Shown piece after piece: positions 17,359-25,693 of a DNA stretch of 64,000 bases; positions within the stretch are counted from its first letter, which is position 1, and every line of letters begins with the position of its first letter. Location of the stretch: positions 1,674,001 to 1,738,000 of the forward strand of contig NZ_CP058909.1 in the NCBI RefSeq assembly GCF_013415905.1. The letters run 5' to 3'. A model generated the notes under the pieces. That model saw only the letters and a list, made by a program, of their open reading frames with translations, was not told the origin of the DNA and ran no database searches. A program made the position numbers and the translations under genes. Source of the stretch: Halosimplex pelagicum (GTDB taxonomy: Archaea > Halobacteriota > Halobacteria > Halobacteriales > Haloarculaceae).

Positions 17359-19050
17359 TCACCGGTCCACGTCGCCCATGATCGGGTCGAGGCTGCCGAT
17401 GGTGGCGATGAGGTCGGCGACGAACTCGCCGCGAGCGGCCGCCTCCAGTGCGGAGAGATTCGAGAAGGAGGGGCCGCGGATCTTGAAGCGAGCGGGTTTG
17501 TCCGTGCCGTCGCTCCGGATGTAGATGCCGAGTTCGCCCTTGGCGGACTCGACGGCGCGGTAGATCTCCGTGTCTGGGTCGGGCCGCAGCGTCCGGGGGA
17601 CGTTCGCCTGGACGGTGCGGTCGCTCTCGGGCCACTCCTCCAGCACGTCGACGCACTGTTCGACGATGCGGGCTGACTGCTCTATCTCGCGCAGGCGCAC
17701 GAGCACGCGCGCGTAGTTGTCGCCCCCGTCCTCGGTGACCACGTCCCAGTCGAGTTCGGGGTAGTAGCCGTAGGGGTCGTCCCGGCGCAGGTCGTAGTCG
17801 ACGCCCGACCCGCGGGCCACCGGGCCGGTACAGCCGTACTCCCTGACCGTCTCGGCGGACAGCTCGCCGGTCTCGACCGTGCGGATCTGGAAGATCTCGT
17901 TGCTGGTCAACAGATCGTGGCACTCGGCGAGCCGGTCGGGCAGGTCGTCGACGAACTCGCGGATCTCGGCGAAAAAGTCGGCGCGGGGGTCGGGAAGGTC
18001 CCACGCGACGCCGCCCAGGCGGAAGTAGTTGAACATCAGCCGCTGGCCGGTCAGGTCTTCGAGGATCGACTGGATCCGTTCGCGCTCCTTGATGGCGTAC
18101 ATGAACGAGGCGGTGAACTCGCCGATCACGTCCAGCGCGTAGGTGCCGACGGCGAGGAAGTGCCCGAGCAGCCGCGACAGCTCGGCGCTCATCGTCCGTA
18201 TCACCTGCGCGTACTCGGGCACGTCGATGTCGGCGAGATCCTCGCCGACGCGGGCGTAGGCCCACTCGTTGCAGAGGCCGGCGCCCGACCAGTCCCAGCG
18301 GTCGGGGTAGGGCATGATCTGGTGGCGGTAGGTGCCCTGCTGGCACATCTGTTCCTCGCAGCGGTGGATGTAGCCGATGTCGGGGGTCACCTCCGCGACG
18401 TTTTCGCCGTCGAGCGTGGCGCCGACGCGGAGCACGCCGTGAGTCGCGGGGTGGTGGGGCCCGAGGTTGAGGTACATCGTGTCGCCGTCGCGGTGGTCGT
18501 CGGCCAGCGGGTTCTCGTGCTCGCGGAAGGGCACGATCTGCGGTTCCTCGCCGCTGAAATCCGGGTCGAGGGGGTGGCCCTGCCACGTATCGGGCAGGAG
18601 GATCCGGCGCAGGTCGGGGTGGTCGTCGTACTCGATGCCGACGAGGTCGTAGGCCTCGCGCTCGTGCCAGTCGGCGGTCGGGTACACCGACGCCGCGCTC
18701 TCCTGTTGAGGGTCGGCGGTGGGGGTCGGGACGACCACGGAGAGTTCGCGGGTCGGGTCGTCGTAGCTGCGGAGGTGATAGATCGACTCGTAGCGGTCGC
18801 CGTAGGCCTGGCCGGTGACGCAGGCGCAGTGGTCGAACCCCGCCCGCTCGCGCAGCGCCGACAGCGCCGCCTGTACGCGGTCGGCACGGACGACCAGCGC
18901 CGGAGCGTTCAGATGCTGTTCGGTGTCAGTGACGGCGTCGTCGGGGACGACCGCCAGCGCCGTGTCGATCGGCGAGTCGGCGTCGGCCGGTGCGACCGCC
19001 GCGGAGGCGGTTCCCCCGGTCTCGCCCACCTGTCGCTGCCGTTGGTCCAT
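17359..19050 (-). CDS. nuoCD: NADH-quinone oxidoreductase-like NuoC-NuoD fusion (stand-alone)
   Basis: 563 aa from the ATG at 19050 ([10 protein letters not shown]). The NuoC part (about 45-165) has its signature [20 protein letters not shown]. The NuoD part (about 192-563) has [12 protein letters not shown] at its start and ends [11 protein letters not shown] as usual. These subunits form the quinone-reducing arm of complex I. No other nuo/fpo genes are adjacent, so this may be an extra copy or a subunit separated from the main operon. The position corresponding to the quinone-binding Tyr87 of Thermus Nqo4 appears to be Trp254 (RWDWSGAG) by eye. Its own promoter region is shared with the divergent HTH-10 gene. 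Confidence 0.9.
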   Translation of the reverse strand: MDQRQRQVGETGGTASAAVAPADADSPIDTALAVVPDDAVTDTEQHLNAPALVVRADRVQAALSALRERAGFDHCACVTGQAYGDRYESIYHLRSYDDPTRELSVVVPTPTADPQQESAASVYPTADWHEREAYDLVGIEYDDHPDLRRILLPDTWQGHPLDPDFSGEEPQIVPFREHENPLADDHRDGDTMYLNLGPHHPATHGVLRVGATLDGENVAEVTPDIGYIHRCEEQMCQQGTYRHQIMPYPDRWDWSGAGLCNEWAYARVGEDLADIDVPEYAQVIRTMSAELSRLLGHFLAVGTYALDVIGEFTASFMYAIKERERIQSILEDLTGQRLMFNYFRLGGVAWDLPDPRADFFAEIREFVDDLPDRLAECHDLLTSNEIFQIRTVETGELSAETVREYGCTGPVARGSGVDYDLRRDDPYGYYPELDWDVVTEDGGDNYARVLVRLREIEQSARIVEQCVDVLEEWPESDRTVQANVPRTLRPDPDTEIYRAVESAKGELGIYIRSDGTDKPARFKIRGPSFSNLSALEAAARGEFVADLIATIGSLDPIMGDVDR

Positions 19051-19135
19051 ACGCGCCGTTGGTGCGGTCGGACAATCGCCGTTGGCCCTCACGAGTGGGC
19101 GGGGTTTAAGTCGGCCCGCCGAATTCGATCGCGCG

Positions 19136-19801
19136 ATGCGGTACCTGCGCGTCGCGGTCCACCAGGAACCGGCCGTGCGACACCCGATGCACCAGTTCGT
19201 CGTCGAGCAGGAGGGGTACAGCGTCTCGCGGTTGCTCCAGTACAACACGTCGCTGGCGGAGGAACCGGCCTTCCTGTTCCACGTCGACGGCGACCCCGCC
19301 CCCTACGAGCCGGCGTTGCGGGAGACCGACAGCGTGTCGACCTACGAGATCTCCCGGTGTCCCGACGACACGTTCTACCTCTACGTCCGCGAGACGATTC
19401 CGGAACACAGCCGGGACTTCGTCGGGGCGCTCACCCAGCCCGGGCTGGTCAGGCTGATGCCGGTCGAGTACCGCGCCGACGGGACCGTCCGGCTGACTGC
19501 GGTGGGACCGGCCGAGATGCTCCAGACCGCCGTCGACGAGATGCCCGACGGGATGGACGCCGAGGTGCTGGAGGTCGGGGAGTACGACGCCCGGCGGCTG
19601 GACGCCGGCAGCGACCTGACCGACCGGCAGTTCGAGGCCGTCCTCGCGGCGGTCGACTGCGGCTACTACGAGACCCCCAGCGAGGGCAGCGTCGAGGACG
19701 TGGGCGACCGGCTGGACTGCGCGCCCGGCACCGCCGCCGAACTGCTCCGGCGTGCGGAGCGGTCGGTCATGCGAAACGTCGCCTCGACGGGGCCGTTCTG
19801 A
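19136..19801 (+). CDS. HTH-10 (bacterio-opsin activator-like) regulator
   Basis: 221 aa from the ATG at 19136, since homology starts with [20 protein letters not shown]. The N-terminal ~150 residues look like the beta-rich sensory region found in many haloarchaeal Bat-like regulators. The C-terminal segment [20 protein letters not shown] and [17 protein letters not shown] is the HTH-10 DNA-binding domain. It is divergent from nuoCD across 85 bases, which suggests it controls that gene. Family assignment is secure; the signal sensed is unknown. Confidence 0.88.
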   Translation: MRYLRVAVHQEPAVRHPMHQFVVEQEGYSVSRLLQYNTSLAEEPAFLFHVDGDPAPYEPALRETDSVSTYEISRCPDDTFYLYVRETIPEHSRDFVGALTQPGLVRLMPVEYRADGTVRLTAVGPAEMLQTAVDEMPDGMDAEVLEVGEYDARRLDAGSDLTDRQFEAVLAAVDCGYYETPSEGSVEDVGDRLDCAPGTAAELLRRAERSVMRNVASTGPF

Positions 19802-19883
19802 GTCGTGGTCTGTCGTTCGATCCGATGTGTTTGTTTATCGGTTGTTTCTGTTGGATAGGTTGTGAAAGCAAGTCGAACGACAG

Positions 19884-20190
19884 CGACCGCAGTCGACGGT
19901 GAGCGATGAACGCCCTCGCCGCGCTCGCGGTCGCTGAGGCGGGATATCCGCGCTCTCCGCACGGCCCGCGCGGATAGGGCCCGCTCAGGCGACTACACAA
20001 GCGCGAGCGCGCCTCGCCCGTTCAGTCCGCCAGGGACAGCAACTGCACCGCGACCGCAACAGCAACCGAGACGGCCTCGAACCTCCCCAGCCTCTTGCGC
20101 TCCGCGCGCCTACGGCGTGCGGTGCTCATCCCTCGCGCGACTGTTTCGAGCGGCCCGCCAAGCGGCGGGCACGCTCGACAGCGCACGCCG
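19884..20190 (+). repeat. Dispersed structured repeat, copy A
   Basis: Copy A of the four-member family in this window. In order it contains one 57-bp-type unit (CGCCCTCGCCGCGCTCGCGG), a hairpin with stem TATCCGCGC/GCGCGGATA (19945-19953 with 19968-19976), a GCGCGAGCGCGCCTCGCCC block followed by TTCAGTCC, a block GAGACGGCCTCGAACCTCCC, and the terminal block with CATCCCTCGCGCG, GCCCGCCAAGCGGCGGGC and GCTCGACAGCGCACGCC. It has the same orientation as copy C and the opposite of copies B and D. No protein gene is supported in 19802-20489. Confidence 0.75.
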
Positions 20191-20359
20191 ACAGCACAAC
20201 ACCACCGCTACCTACATCACCTGCAGATAGCATCCGGCGCCTGCGGCGCCGGTTCACCGGACGCGAGGGAGCGCAGCGACCGAGTCGTCCGGTCTGTGTC
20301 GTGAGAGTAGCGAACGACACCTCGTCAGAACTCGTCTCTGACGGTGTTTTCACCCATGT

Positions 20360-20415
20360 TTTTCCCGGGGGTCGAGGCGCGAGCCCACCGGCTCGCGCCG
20401 ACGCTCCCGGGAAAA
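20360..20415. other. Strong two-tier hairpin
   Basis: Two nested perfect inverted repeats occur. The outer stem TTTTCCCGGG (20360-20369) pairs with CCCGGGAAAA (20406-20415). The inner stem GGCGCGAGCC (20376-20385) pairs with GGCTCGCGCC (20390-20399) across a four-base loop. Both stems are ten base pairs. It lies between repeat copy A and the small membrane protein gene at 20490. It could be a terminator, a structured RNA or a cruciform-forming site; no known RNA family was recognised. Confidence 0.55.
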
Positions 20416-20489
20416 CAGATGGCTGTACTGACCACTCCCGTCTCGGTGACTGACATTTATCAACTTCGACTGTCAACTCCCGGCCACCG

Positions 20490-20831
20490 ATGAACCGAGC
20501 GACACCGATCGAGGCCCGTGGTCGGCGCAACTGGGTGGTCCGCGCGTACGGGCGCGCGCTCGGCGGGCTGTTCGCGGCGCTGGTGGCGACGTTCCTGTTG
20601 TACCTGCCCTTCAGCACGCGGTTGTTGCCGGCCGTCCGGCCGGTGGCACCGCTGGAACCGGGGTTCCGAGCGGAGTGGGCGCGCCTGTTCGGCTTCGACG
20701 TGGTCCAGCCGTACGCCTTCCAGTTCGTCGACTTCCTCGTCTCGCGGCTGACGAGTCCGCTGATATCCGGCCCGTTCGTCGTCGCCGGGGCCCTCACGCT
20801 GGCACTGGTCGTCCGCAACCGCCGAGCCTGA
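20490..20831 (+). CDS. Hypothetical small membrane protein
   Basis: 113 aa. Two hydrophobic segments are evident (about residues 23-43, ALGGLFAALVATFLLYLPFS; and about 90-107, GPFVVAGALTLALVV), with a basic C-terminus (RNRRA). A TATA-like TTTATCAA lies about 30 bases upstream, so it appears to have its own promoter. It ends 40 bases before the lipoate ligase-like gene on the same strand. No family recognised. Confidence 0.65.
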   Translation: MNRATPIEARGRRNWVVRAYGRALGGLFAALVATFLLYLPFSTRLLPAVRPVAPLEPGFRAEWARLFGFDVVQPYAFQFVDFLVSRLTSPLISGPFVVAGALTLALVVRNRRA

Positions 20832-20871
20832 CGAACGCAACCGATTTGCGCGCACCCTGCCAATTCGACGT

Positions 20872-21681
20872 ATGAGCCTGGCCGACCGGGAGTGGCGGCT
20901 GATCGCCGAGGAGTCCCGACCGGGGCCGCTGAACATGGCGCTGGACGAGACGGCCGCCGAGTCGGCCGCCGCGGAGGGGGTCCGAACGCTGCGCGTCTAC
21001 CGCTGGGAGCCCAGTACGCTCTCGCTGGGGTACCACCAGGACCCCGAAACTATCGACTGGGACTACTGCGAGCGCGAGGGGGTCACGGTCACCCGCCGCC
21101 CCACCGGCGGCGGCGCCATCTACCACGACGACTACGGCGACATCTCCTACTCCGTCGTCGCGCCGGCCGAGGAACTCCCCGGCGATCTCATGGAGTCGTA
21201 CGAGCTGCTCTGCGAGCCACTGCTCGACGCCTTCGACGGAATGGGGGTCGACGCCCAGTTCGCCGACGAGGAGCGGCCGGCGGTGTACGAGCCGGCGTGT
21301 TACCTGCGGGCGCTCCACCCCGCGCACGACGTGGTCGCCGGCGACGGCCGGAAGATCTCCGGCAACGCCCAGTACCGCCAGAAGGACGCCGTCGTCCAGC
21401 ACGGCTCGATCACCTTCGCGCCGAGGACCGAGCGCCATCTCGACTGCTTCGCCGACCCCGACGCGACCGCCGAGGCGTTCGACGACCGCGTGACGAGCGT
21501 CCACGAGCAGTCCGGGATCGATCGGAGCGGGGCCGTCGCGGAACTCGAAGCCGCGCTCCGGTCGTGGGGAGATGCTCACGAGGGAAATTGGTCTGAATCG
21601 GAACTGTCACGGGCGCGTGAGCGGGCGCGAGAGAAGTACGAGAGTCGGGAGTGGACGCGCGAGGGCGACGACCCGCTGTGA
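20872..21681 (+). CDS. Lipoate-protein ligase / octanoyltransferase family protein
   Basis: 269 aa. Has the BPL/LplA catalytic-fold motifs: RRPTGGGAIYHD (residues about 75-86) for the lipoyl/octanoyl pocket, and GDGRKISGNAQYR with the catalytic Lys. A Cys in YEPACYL lies where LipM-type octanoyltransferases carry their catalytic Cys, so it could transfer octanoate from acyl carrier rather than activate free lipoate. The likely role is lipoylation of 2-oxoacid dehydrogenase or glycine-cleavage H proteins. The C-terminal ~40 residues are charged and helical. The family is secure; ligase versus transferase is open. Confidence 0.87.
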   Translation: MSLADREWRLIAEESRPGPLNMALDETAAESAAAEGVRTLRVYRWEPSTLSLGYHQDPETIDWDYCEREGVTVTRRPTGGGAIYHDDYGDISYSVVAPAEELPGDLMESYELLCEPLLDAFDGMGVDAQFADEERPAVYEPACYLRALHPAHDVVAGDGRKISGNAQYRQKDAVVQHGSITFAPRTERHLDCFADPDATAEAFDDRVTSVHEQSGIDRSGAVAELEAALRSWGDAHEGNWSESELSRARERAREKYESREWTREGDDPL

Positions 21682-21709
21682 GGAAGGGGCCGGCGTCGCG
21701 TTCTCCCGC

Positions 21710-22810
21710 TCAGGCGTCGAAGCCGTCTTCGAACCGGAAGGTGCCGTCGCGCTGGACGACCTCGCCGTCGACCTCGATGAACGAGTCTTCGCTCATGTCG
21801 ACGATCATGTCCATGTGCATCGCCGAGTCGTTGCCCTCCACGTCGCCGTCGTCGGGGACGTTCTCGTCGATGGTTCGGCCCAGCGCCATGTGGACGGTGT
21901 CGCCCATCTTCTCGTCGAACAGCATGTTGTAGGTGAACCGGTCGATGTCGCGGTTCATGCCGATCCCGAGTTCGCCCAGGCGCCGGGCGCCGGGGTCGGT
22001 GTCGAGGACGGCGGCGAGCACGTCCTCGTTTTTCCCGGCCGAGGAGTCGACGACCTCGCCGCCCTCGAAGATGAGGCGCACGTCCTCGACCTCGCGTCCC
22101 TGGGCCATCAGCGGCATGTCGAACAGCACCTCGCCCTCGACGCTGTCGGGGACGGGCGCGGTGAACACCTCGCCGCCGGGGAGGTTCTTCTCGGCGTAGT
22201 CGTTGACGGGGTTCATCCCCGCGACCGACATGGTCACGTCGGTGGTGTCGCCCGAGACGATCCGGACCTCCTCGGCGCCGTCCAGGATCTCGACCATGTT
22301 GGCCTGGAACTCGCGCTGTTCGTCCCAGTCTTTCGTGACGGCGTCGTAGACGAAGTCGGCGTACGCCTCTGTACTCATCTCGGCGGCCTGGGCGTTCCCG
22401 GTCGCGGGGTACTGCGTGCCGACCCAGCGTTTGCCCATCACCTCGTCCTGGATCGGTTTCATGATCTTCCCGTAGGCGGCGTTTTTCTCCGGCGGTACGT
22501 CGCCCGTCTCGTGGGTGTTGCTCGACGCGCGGATCGAGACGGCCACGTCGATCTCCTCGATCATCGCCTGGAGCGCGGCCGGCGGTTCGTCGTAGTCTTC
22601 GGGGTCCATCGCGCGCATGAACGCCCGCTGGACGCGGCTGCTCTGGATGCGCGTGACGCTGTTGGCGCCGCGCTCGCCGATCCGTTCCTGGAGGGCGACG
22701 ACCAGGTCCTCGGCCTCGGGCGACGCCGTGATCAGCACCTCGTCGCCGGCTTCGATCCCGACCGAGTGGTCGACGATAACGTCCGCGTGGTCTTCGACTC
22801 GCGGGTCCAT
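21710..22810 (-). CDS. M29-family aminopeptidase
   Basis: 366 aa, close to the family norm. It matches thermophilic aminopeptidase (M29; AmpS/PepS type) along its length: the N-terminal DPRVEDHADVIVDHSVGIEA, a middle segment GTQYPATGNAQAAEM, RLIFEGGEVVDSSAGKNE with metal-ligand Glu, ELGIGMN, and near the C-terminus GNDSAMHMDMIVDM with His and Asp ligands. These are cobalt- or zinc-dependent cytoplasmic exopeptidases in peptide turnover. It is divergent from cysK across 157 bases. Confident family call. Confidence 0.92.
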   Translation of the reverse strand: MDPRVEDHADVIVDHSVGIEAGDEVLITASPEAEDLVVALQERIGERGANSVTRIQSSRVQRAFMRAMDPEDYDEPPAALQAMIEEIDVAVSIRASSNTHETGDVPPEKNAAYGKIMKPIQDEVMGKRWVGTQYPATGNAQAAEMSTEAYADFVYDAVTKDWDEQREFQANMVEILDGAEEVRIVSGDTTDVTMSVAGMNPVNDYAEKNLPGGEVFTAPVPDSVEGEVLFDMPLMAQGREVEDVRLIFEGGEVVDSSAGKNEDVLAAVLDTDPGARRLGELGIGMNRDIDRFTYNMLFDEKMGDTVHMALGRTIDENVPDDGDVEGNDSAMHMDMIVDMSEDSFIEVDGEVVQRDGTFRFEDGFDA

Positions 22811-22967
22811 ACCGGGGGGTCGTCCGGCAGCCCGTTAACGGTTCCCCGACCGAACGCTCCGTGAGTGGGCGGAGCGTCTGGCCGAGGCGGGGACGGGACG
22901 CCACCGGGTCGTTGTCCCCGATGTTGAGGGCGGCGACCCAACCGTCGCGAGGGCCTACGGCGAGACG

Positions 22968-23930
22968 ATGGATATCGCAGCCGACATCGCCGACGAGATC
23001 GGCGACACGCCGCTCGTCAGACTGGACTCGTTCGCCGACAACCTCGCGGGCAAGGTCGAGTCGTTCAACCCCGCGAGTTCGGTGAAAGACCGCATCGGCG
23101 CCGCCATGCTCGACCGCGCCGAGCGCATGGGACACCTCGACGACGACCCGGTCGTGGTCGAAGCGACCTCCGGCAACACCGGTATCGGACTGGCGATGGC
23201 CTGCGCCGCCCGCGGCTACGACCTCGTGTTGACGATGCCCGAGTCGATGAGCGAGGAGCGCCGGGCGCTCCTGTCGGCGCTGGGCGCCGAGGTGGTGCTC
23301 ACCCCCGCCGACGGCGGCATGGACGGCGCCATCGAGGCCGCCGAGGCCATCGCCGAGGAACGCGGGGGCGTCGTCGCCAGCCAGTTCGAGAACATCGCCA
23401 ACCCGGAGGCCCACCGCGGGTCGACCGGCCCCGAGATCTGGGAGGACACGGACGGCGAAGTGGACGTGTTCGTCGCCGGCGTCGGGACGGGTGGCACGAT
23501 CACCGGCGTCTCGGAGTACCTCAAGGAGGAGCAGGGCGCCGACGTGGAGAGCGTCGCCGTCGAACCGGCCGACTCGCCGGTTCTCTCGGGCGGCGACGCC
23601 GGCTCGCACTCCATCCAGGGCATCGGCGCCGGGTTCGTCCCCGAGATCCTCCGCACCGAGCTCGTCGACGAGGTCCGAACCGTCGACCACGAGCGGTCGG
23701 TCGAGACGACCCGCAAGCTCGCCCGCGAGGAGGGGATCCTGACCGGCGTCTCCGCCGGCGCCGCCCTGGCCGCTGCGAGCGAGGTCGCCCGCGAACGCCC
23801 CGACGACCTGGTGGTCGTCGTCCTCCCCGACACCGGCGAGCGCTACCTCTCGACGGATCTGTTCGAACCGGCGACCGTCACTCACTGGGAAGCCGGCGAG
23901 TCCGGCGAACCCGCCCCCGCCGACGACTAG
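22968..23930 (+). CDS. cysK: Cysteine synthase (O-acetylserine sulfhydrylase family)
   Basis: 320 aa, typical length. A PLP fold-type II enzyme with the Schiff-base Lys40 in ASSVKDR, the phosphate-binding SGNTGIG loop, the GTGGTITG loop and a C-terminal [11 protein letters not shown]. It forms cysteine from O-acetylserine and sulfide; O-phosphoserine or cystathionine-synthase-type activity cannot be excluded from sequence alone. It is followed by repeat copy B. Confidence 0.92.
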   Translation: MDIAADIADEIGDTPLVRLDSFADNLAGKVESFNPASSVKDRIGAAMLDRAERMGHLDDDPVVVEATSGNTGIGLAMACAARGYDLVLTMPESMSEERRALLSALGAEVVLTPADGGMDGAIEAAEAIAEERGGVVASQFENIANPEAHRGSTGPEIWEDTDGEVDVFVAGVGTGGTITGVSEYLKEEQGADVESVAVEPADSPVLSGGDAGSHSIQGIGAGFVPEILRTELVDEVRTVDHERSVETTRKLAREEGILTGVSAGAALAAASEVARERPDDLVVVVLPDTGERYLSTDLFEPATVTHWEAGESGEPAPADD

Positions 23931-23980
23931 ACGCCCCGACTTTCTTCTCGGCGCGCGCTGGAGCGCGCTCTCGTGCGCGC

Positions 23981-24290
23981 GACCGTAGCCGCGCGAGGGA
24001 TGAGAGAGTGAGTGCAACGAACGAGCGAATCGGCTGGGGAGGCTCGTGGCCGTCTGCGGTGCCGTGCGGTGACGGTTACGGTCCCGGTGGACTGCACGGG
24101 CGAGGCGCGCTCGCGCCGTAAGTCGCCTGAGCGACCCCTATCCGAAGCGGCCGCAGGCCGCGAGGATATGTCGCCCAGCGACCGCGAGCGGGCCGAGGGC
24201 GTTCATCGACTGTTGTCTCAAGCGGCCGCAGTCACTGCTAGCGAGCGCGGCGAGGGCGTCCATCGCGTGTCGTCACCCGCGCCCGAAGCC
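23981..24290 (-). repeat. Dispersed structured repeat, copy B
   Basis: Reverse orientation relative to copies A and C. From left to right: GCCGCGCGAGGGATG, a GGCTGGGGAGG block, CGGTGGACTGCACGGGCGAG with GCGCGCTCGCGCC, the small hairpin GTCGC-CTGA-GCGAC, and the main hairpin. In that hairpin TATCC/GGATA is retained but the inner stem has changed to GCGGCC/GGCCGC. Two tandem 57-bp units follow, with their GAGCGSG cores at 24186 and 24243. It fills the gap between cysK and the methyltransferase stop at 24341. Confidence 0.75.
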
Positions 24291-24340
24291 ACTCGATCCG
24301 GGCCGGCAACTGCGGGACAGCGAACTCGCGTGAACACCGC

Positions 24341-25153
24341 TCATACGCGGCCGACGGTCACGAAGAAGGGGACCGTCTCGGTGCGGACGTATTCCTCCGC
24401 GCCCATCTGGTCGACCACGTCGCGGCCCATCGCGCGCCAGGCCGAGCGCAGGTTGTCGTACTCCCGCTGGGAGGTCTCACCGGAGAGGATAGTCTCGCGG
24501 TCGTCGGCCAGTCCCTCCCCGGTCACCTTCCGGCGGGCGGCCTCGACGGCGGCCTCGGAGTAGGGCGGCGCCACCACGCGCTCGTGGTCGTACCGCCGGG
24601 TCGAGACGACGTCGAGCCCGGCCGCCTCGAACACCTCGCGGGCGCCGGCGCCGAGGGTCACGTCCGTCTCGACGCCGTCGAGGAATCGCTCCCGGGCCCG
24701 GCGGGCCAGCCGCGACTCCGAATCGACGGTCGAATCGACCGTGACCGCGCCGTTGTCCGGCTCGACCGCGGCCACCAGATCCGAGGAGACGCGGGCGAAC
24801 TCCTCGACCGCCCCGACGGGGTCGGGCAGGTTGATGAGCAGCGCCTGGCAGACCACCAGGTCGACGGCGCCGGCGACGAAGGGGAGCCGAGTCGCGTCGG
24901 CGCGGACGACGGGTCCGACCTCGCTCGCGGCGGCGAGCAGCCGCGGGTCGGCGTCGGCGCCGACCACCTCGGCGCCGCTCTCCTCGGCGAGGACGCGGGT
25001 GAGTTCGCCCGTCCCACAGCCCACGTCGAGGACCCGCTCGCGGGTCGCGAGGTCGAGATCTGCGAGCGCCTCGCGGGAGTCGGCCCACATCCCCTCGCGG
25101 GTCGTCTCTAGGTAGTCGGCGCTGAACTCTCGCACTGAGCGTTCGTTCGACAC
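24341..25153 (-). CDS. Class I SAM-dependent methyltransferase
   Basis: 270 aa. Contains motif I VLDVGCGTGELTRVLAEES (about residues 41-59), an acidic motif II VVGADADPRLLAAA, and VDLVVCQALLINLPDP as motif IV. The C-terminal part has no features that reveal a substrate. The gene is bracketed by repeat copies B (3' side) and C (5' side) in opposite orientation, an arrangement reminiscent of a mobile cassette. It is not closely similar to the other methyltransferase at 47433. Confidence 0.85.
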   Translation of the reverse strand: MSNERSVREFSADYLETTREGMWADSREALADLDLATRERVLDVGCGTGELTRVLAEESGAEVVGADADPRLLAAASEVGPVVRADATRLPFVAGAVDLVVCQALLINLPDPVGAVEEFARVSSDLVAAVEPDNGAVTVDSTVDSESRLARRARERFLDGVETDVTLGAGAREVFEAAGLDVVSTRRYDHERVVAPPYSEAAVEAARRKVTGEGLADDRETILSGETSQREYDNLRSAWRAMGRDVVDQMGAEEYVRTETVPFFVTVGRV

Positions 25154-25195
25154 CGCGGCCGCATAGGCGCGTCGGTCGACGGCGTTCGTGTACCG

Positions 25196-25580
25196 ACCGC
25201 ACTCGGCGGCACGCGGTGAACGCCCTCGCCGCGCTCGCCAGCAGTAATCAGCACCGCACTCGACGGCACGCGATGGACGCCCTCGACCCGCTCGCGGTCG
25301 TTGCGCTGGATATCCGCGCTCTCCGCACGGCCCGCGCGGATAGTGCCCGCGCAGACGACTGAACGAGCGCGAGCGCGCCTCGCCCGTTCAGTCCACCAGG
25401 ACCGCAACTGCACAGCACCGCGACCGCGACCACCCCGCACAGCACCGCAGACGGCCTCACACCTCCCCAACCTCTTGCGCTCCGCGCGCCTGCGGCGTGC
25501 GGTGCTCATCCCTCGCGCGGCTATTTCGAGCGGCCCGCCACGAGGCGGGCACGCTCGACAGCGCACGCCAACTGCACCGC
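25196..25580 (+). repeat. Dispersed structured repeat, copy C
   Basis: Same orientation as copy A. Two tandem 57-bp units (reverse-complement cores ending at 25236 and 25293) are followed by the hairpin TATCCGCGC/GCGCGGATA (25311-25319 with 25334-25342). Next come GCGCGAGCGCGCCTCGCCC with TTCAGTCCACCAGGACCGC, an AGACGGCCTCACACCTCCCC block, and the terminal block GTGCTCATCCCTCGCGCGGC with hairpin GCCCGCC-ACGAG-GGCGGGC and GCTCGACAGCGCACGCC. It lies between the 5' end of the methyltransferase gene and the membrane-protein gene ending at 25694. No gene is supported here. Confidence 0.78.
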
Positions 25581-25693
25581 TCACCGCGACCACACCGCCC
25601 ACCGCAACCGCAACAGCGCTCATCAACAGGAGTCGAAACGTTCCAAAAGAAGCGAACGGGCGGTTCTTCGAGACGAATCGGACCGAAGACGGC

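Noticed and set aside
19802-20340. Possible small protein genes in the gap after the HTH-10 gene
   Set aside because: Open frames here coincide with the dispersed repeat and show no start/stop context or conserved sequence beyond the 19-residue repeat unit.
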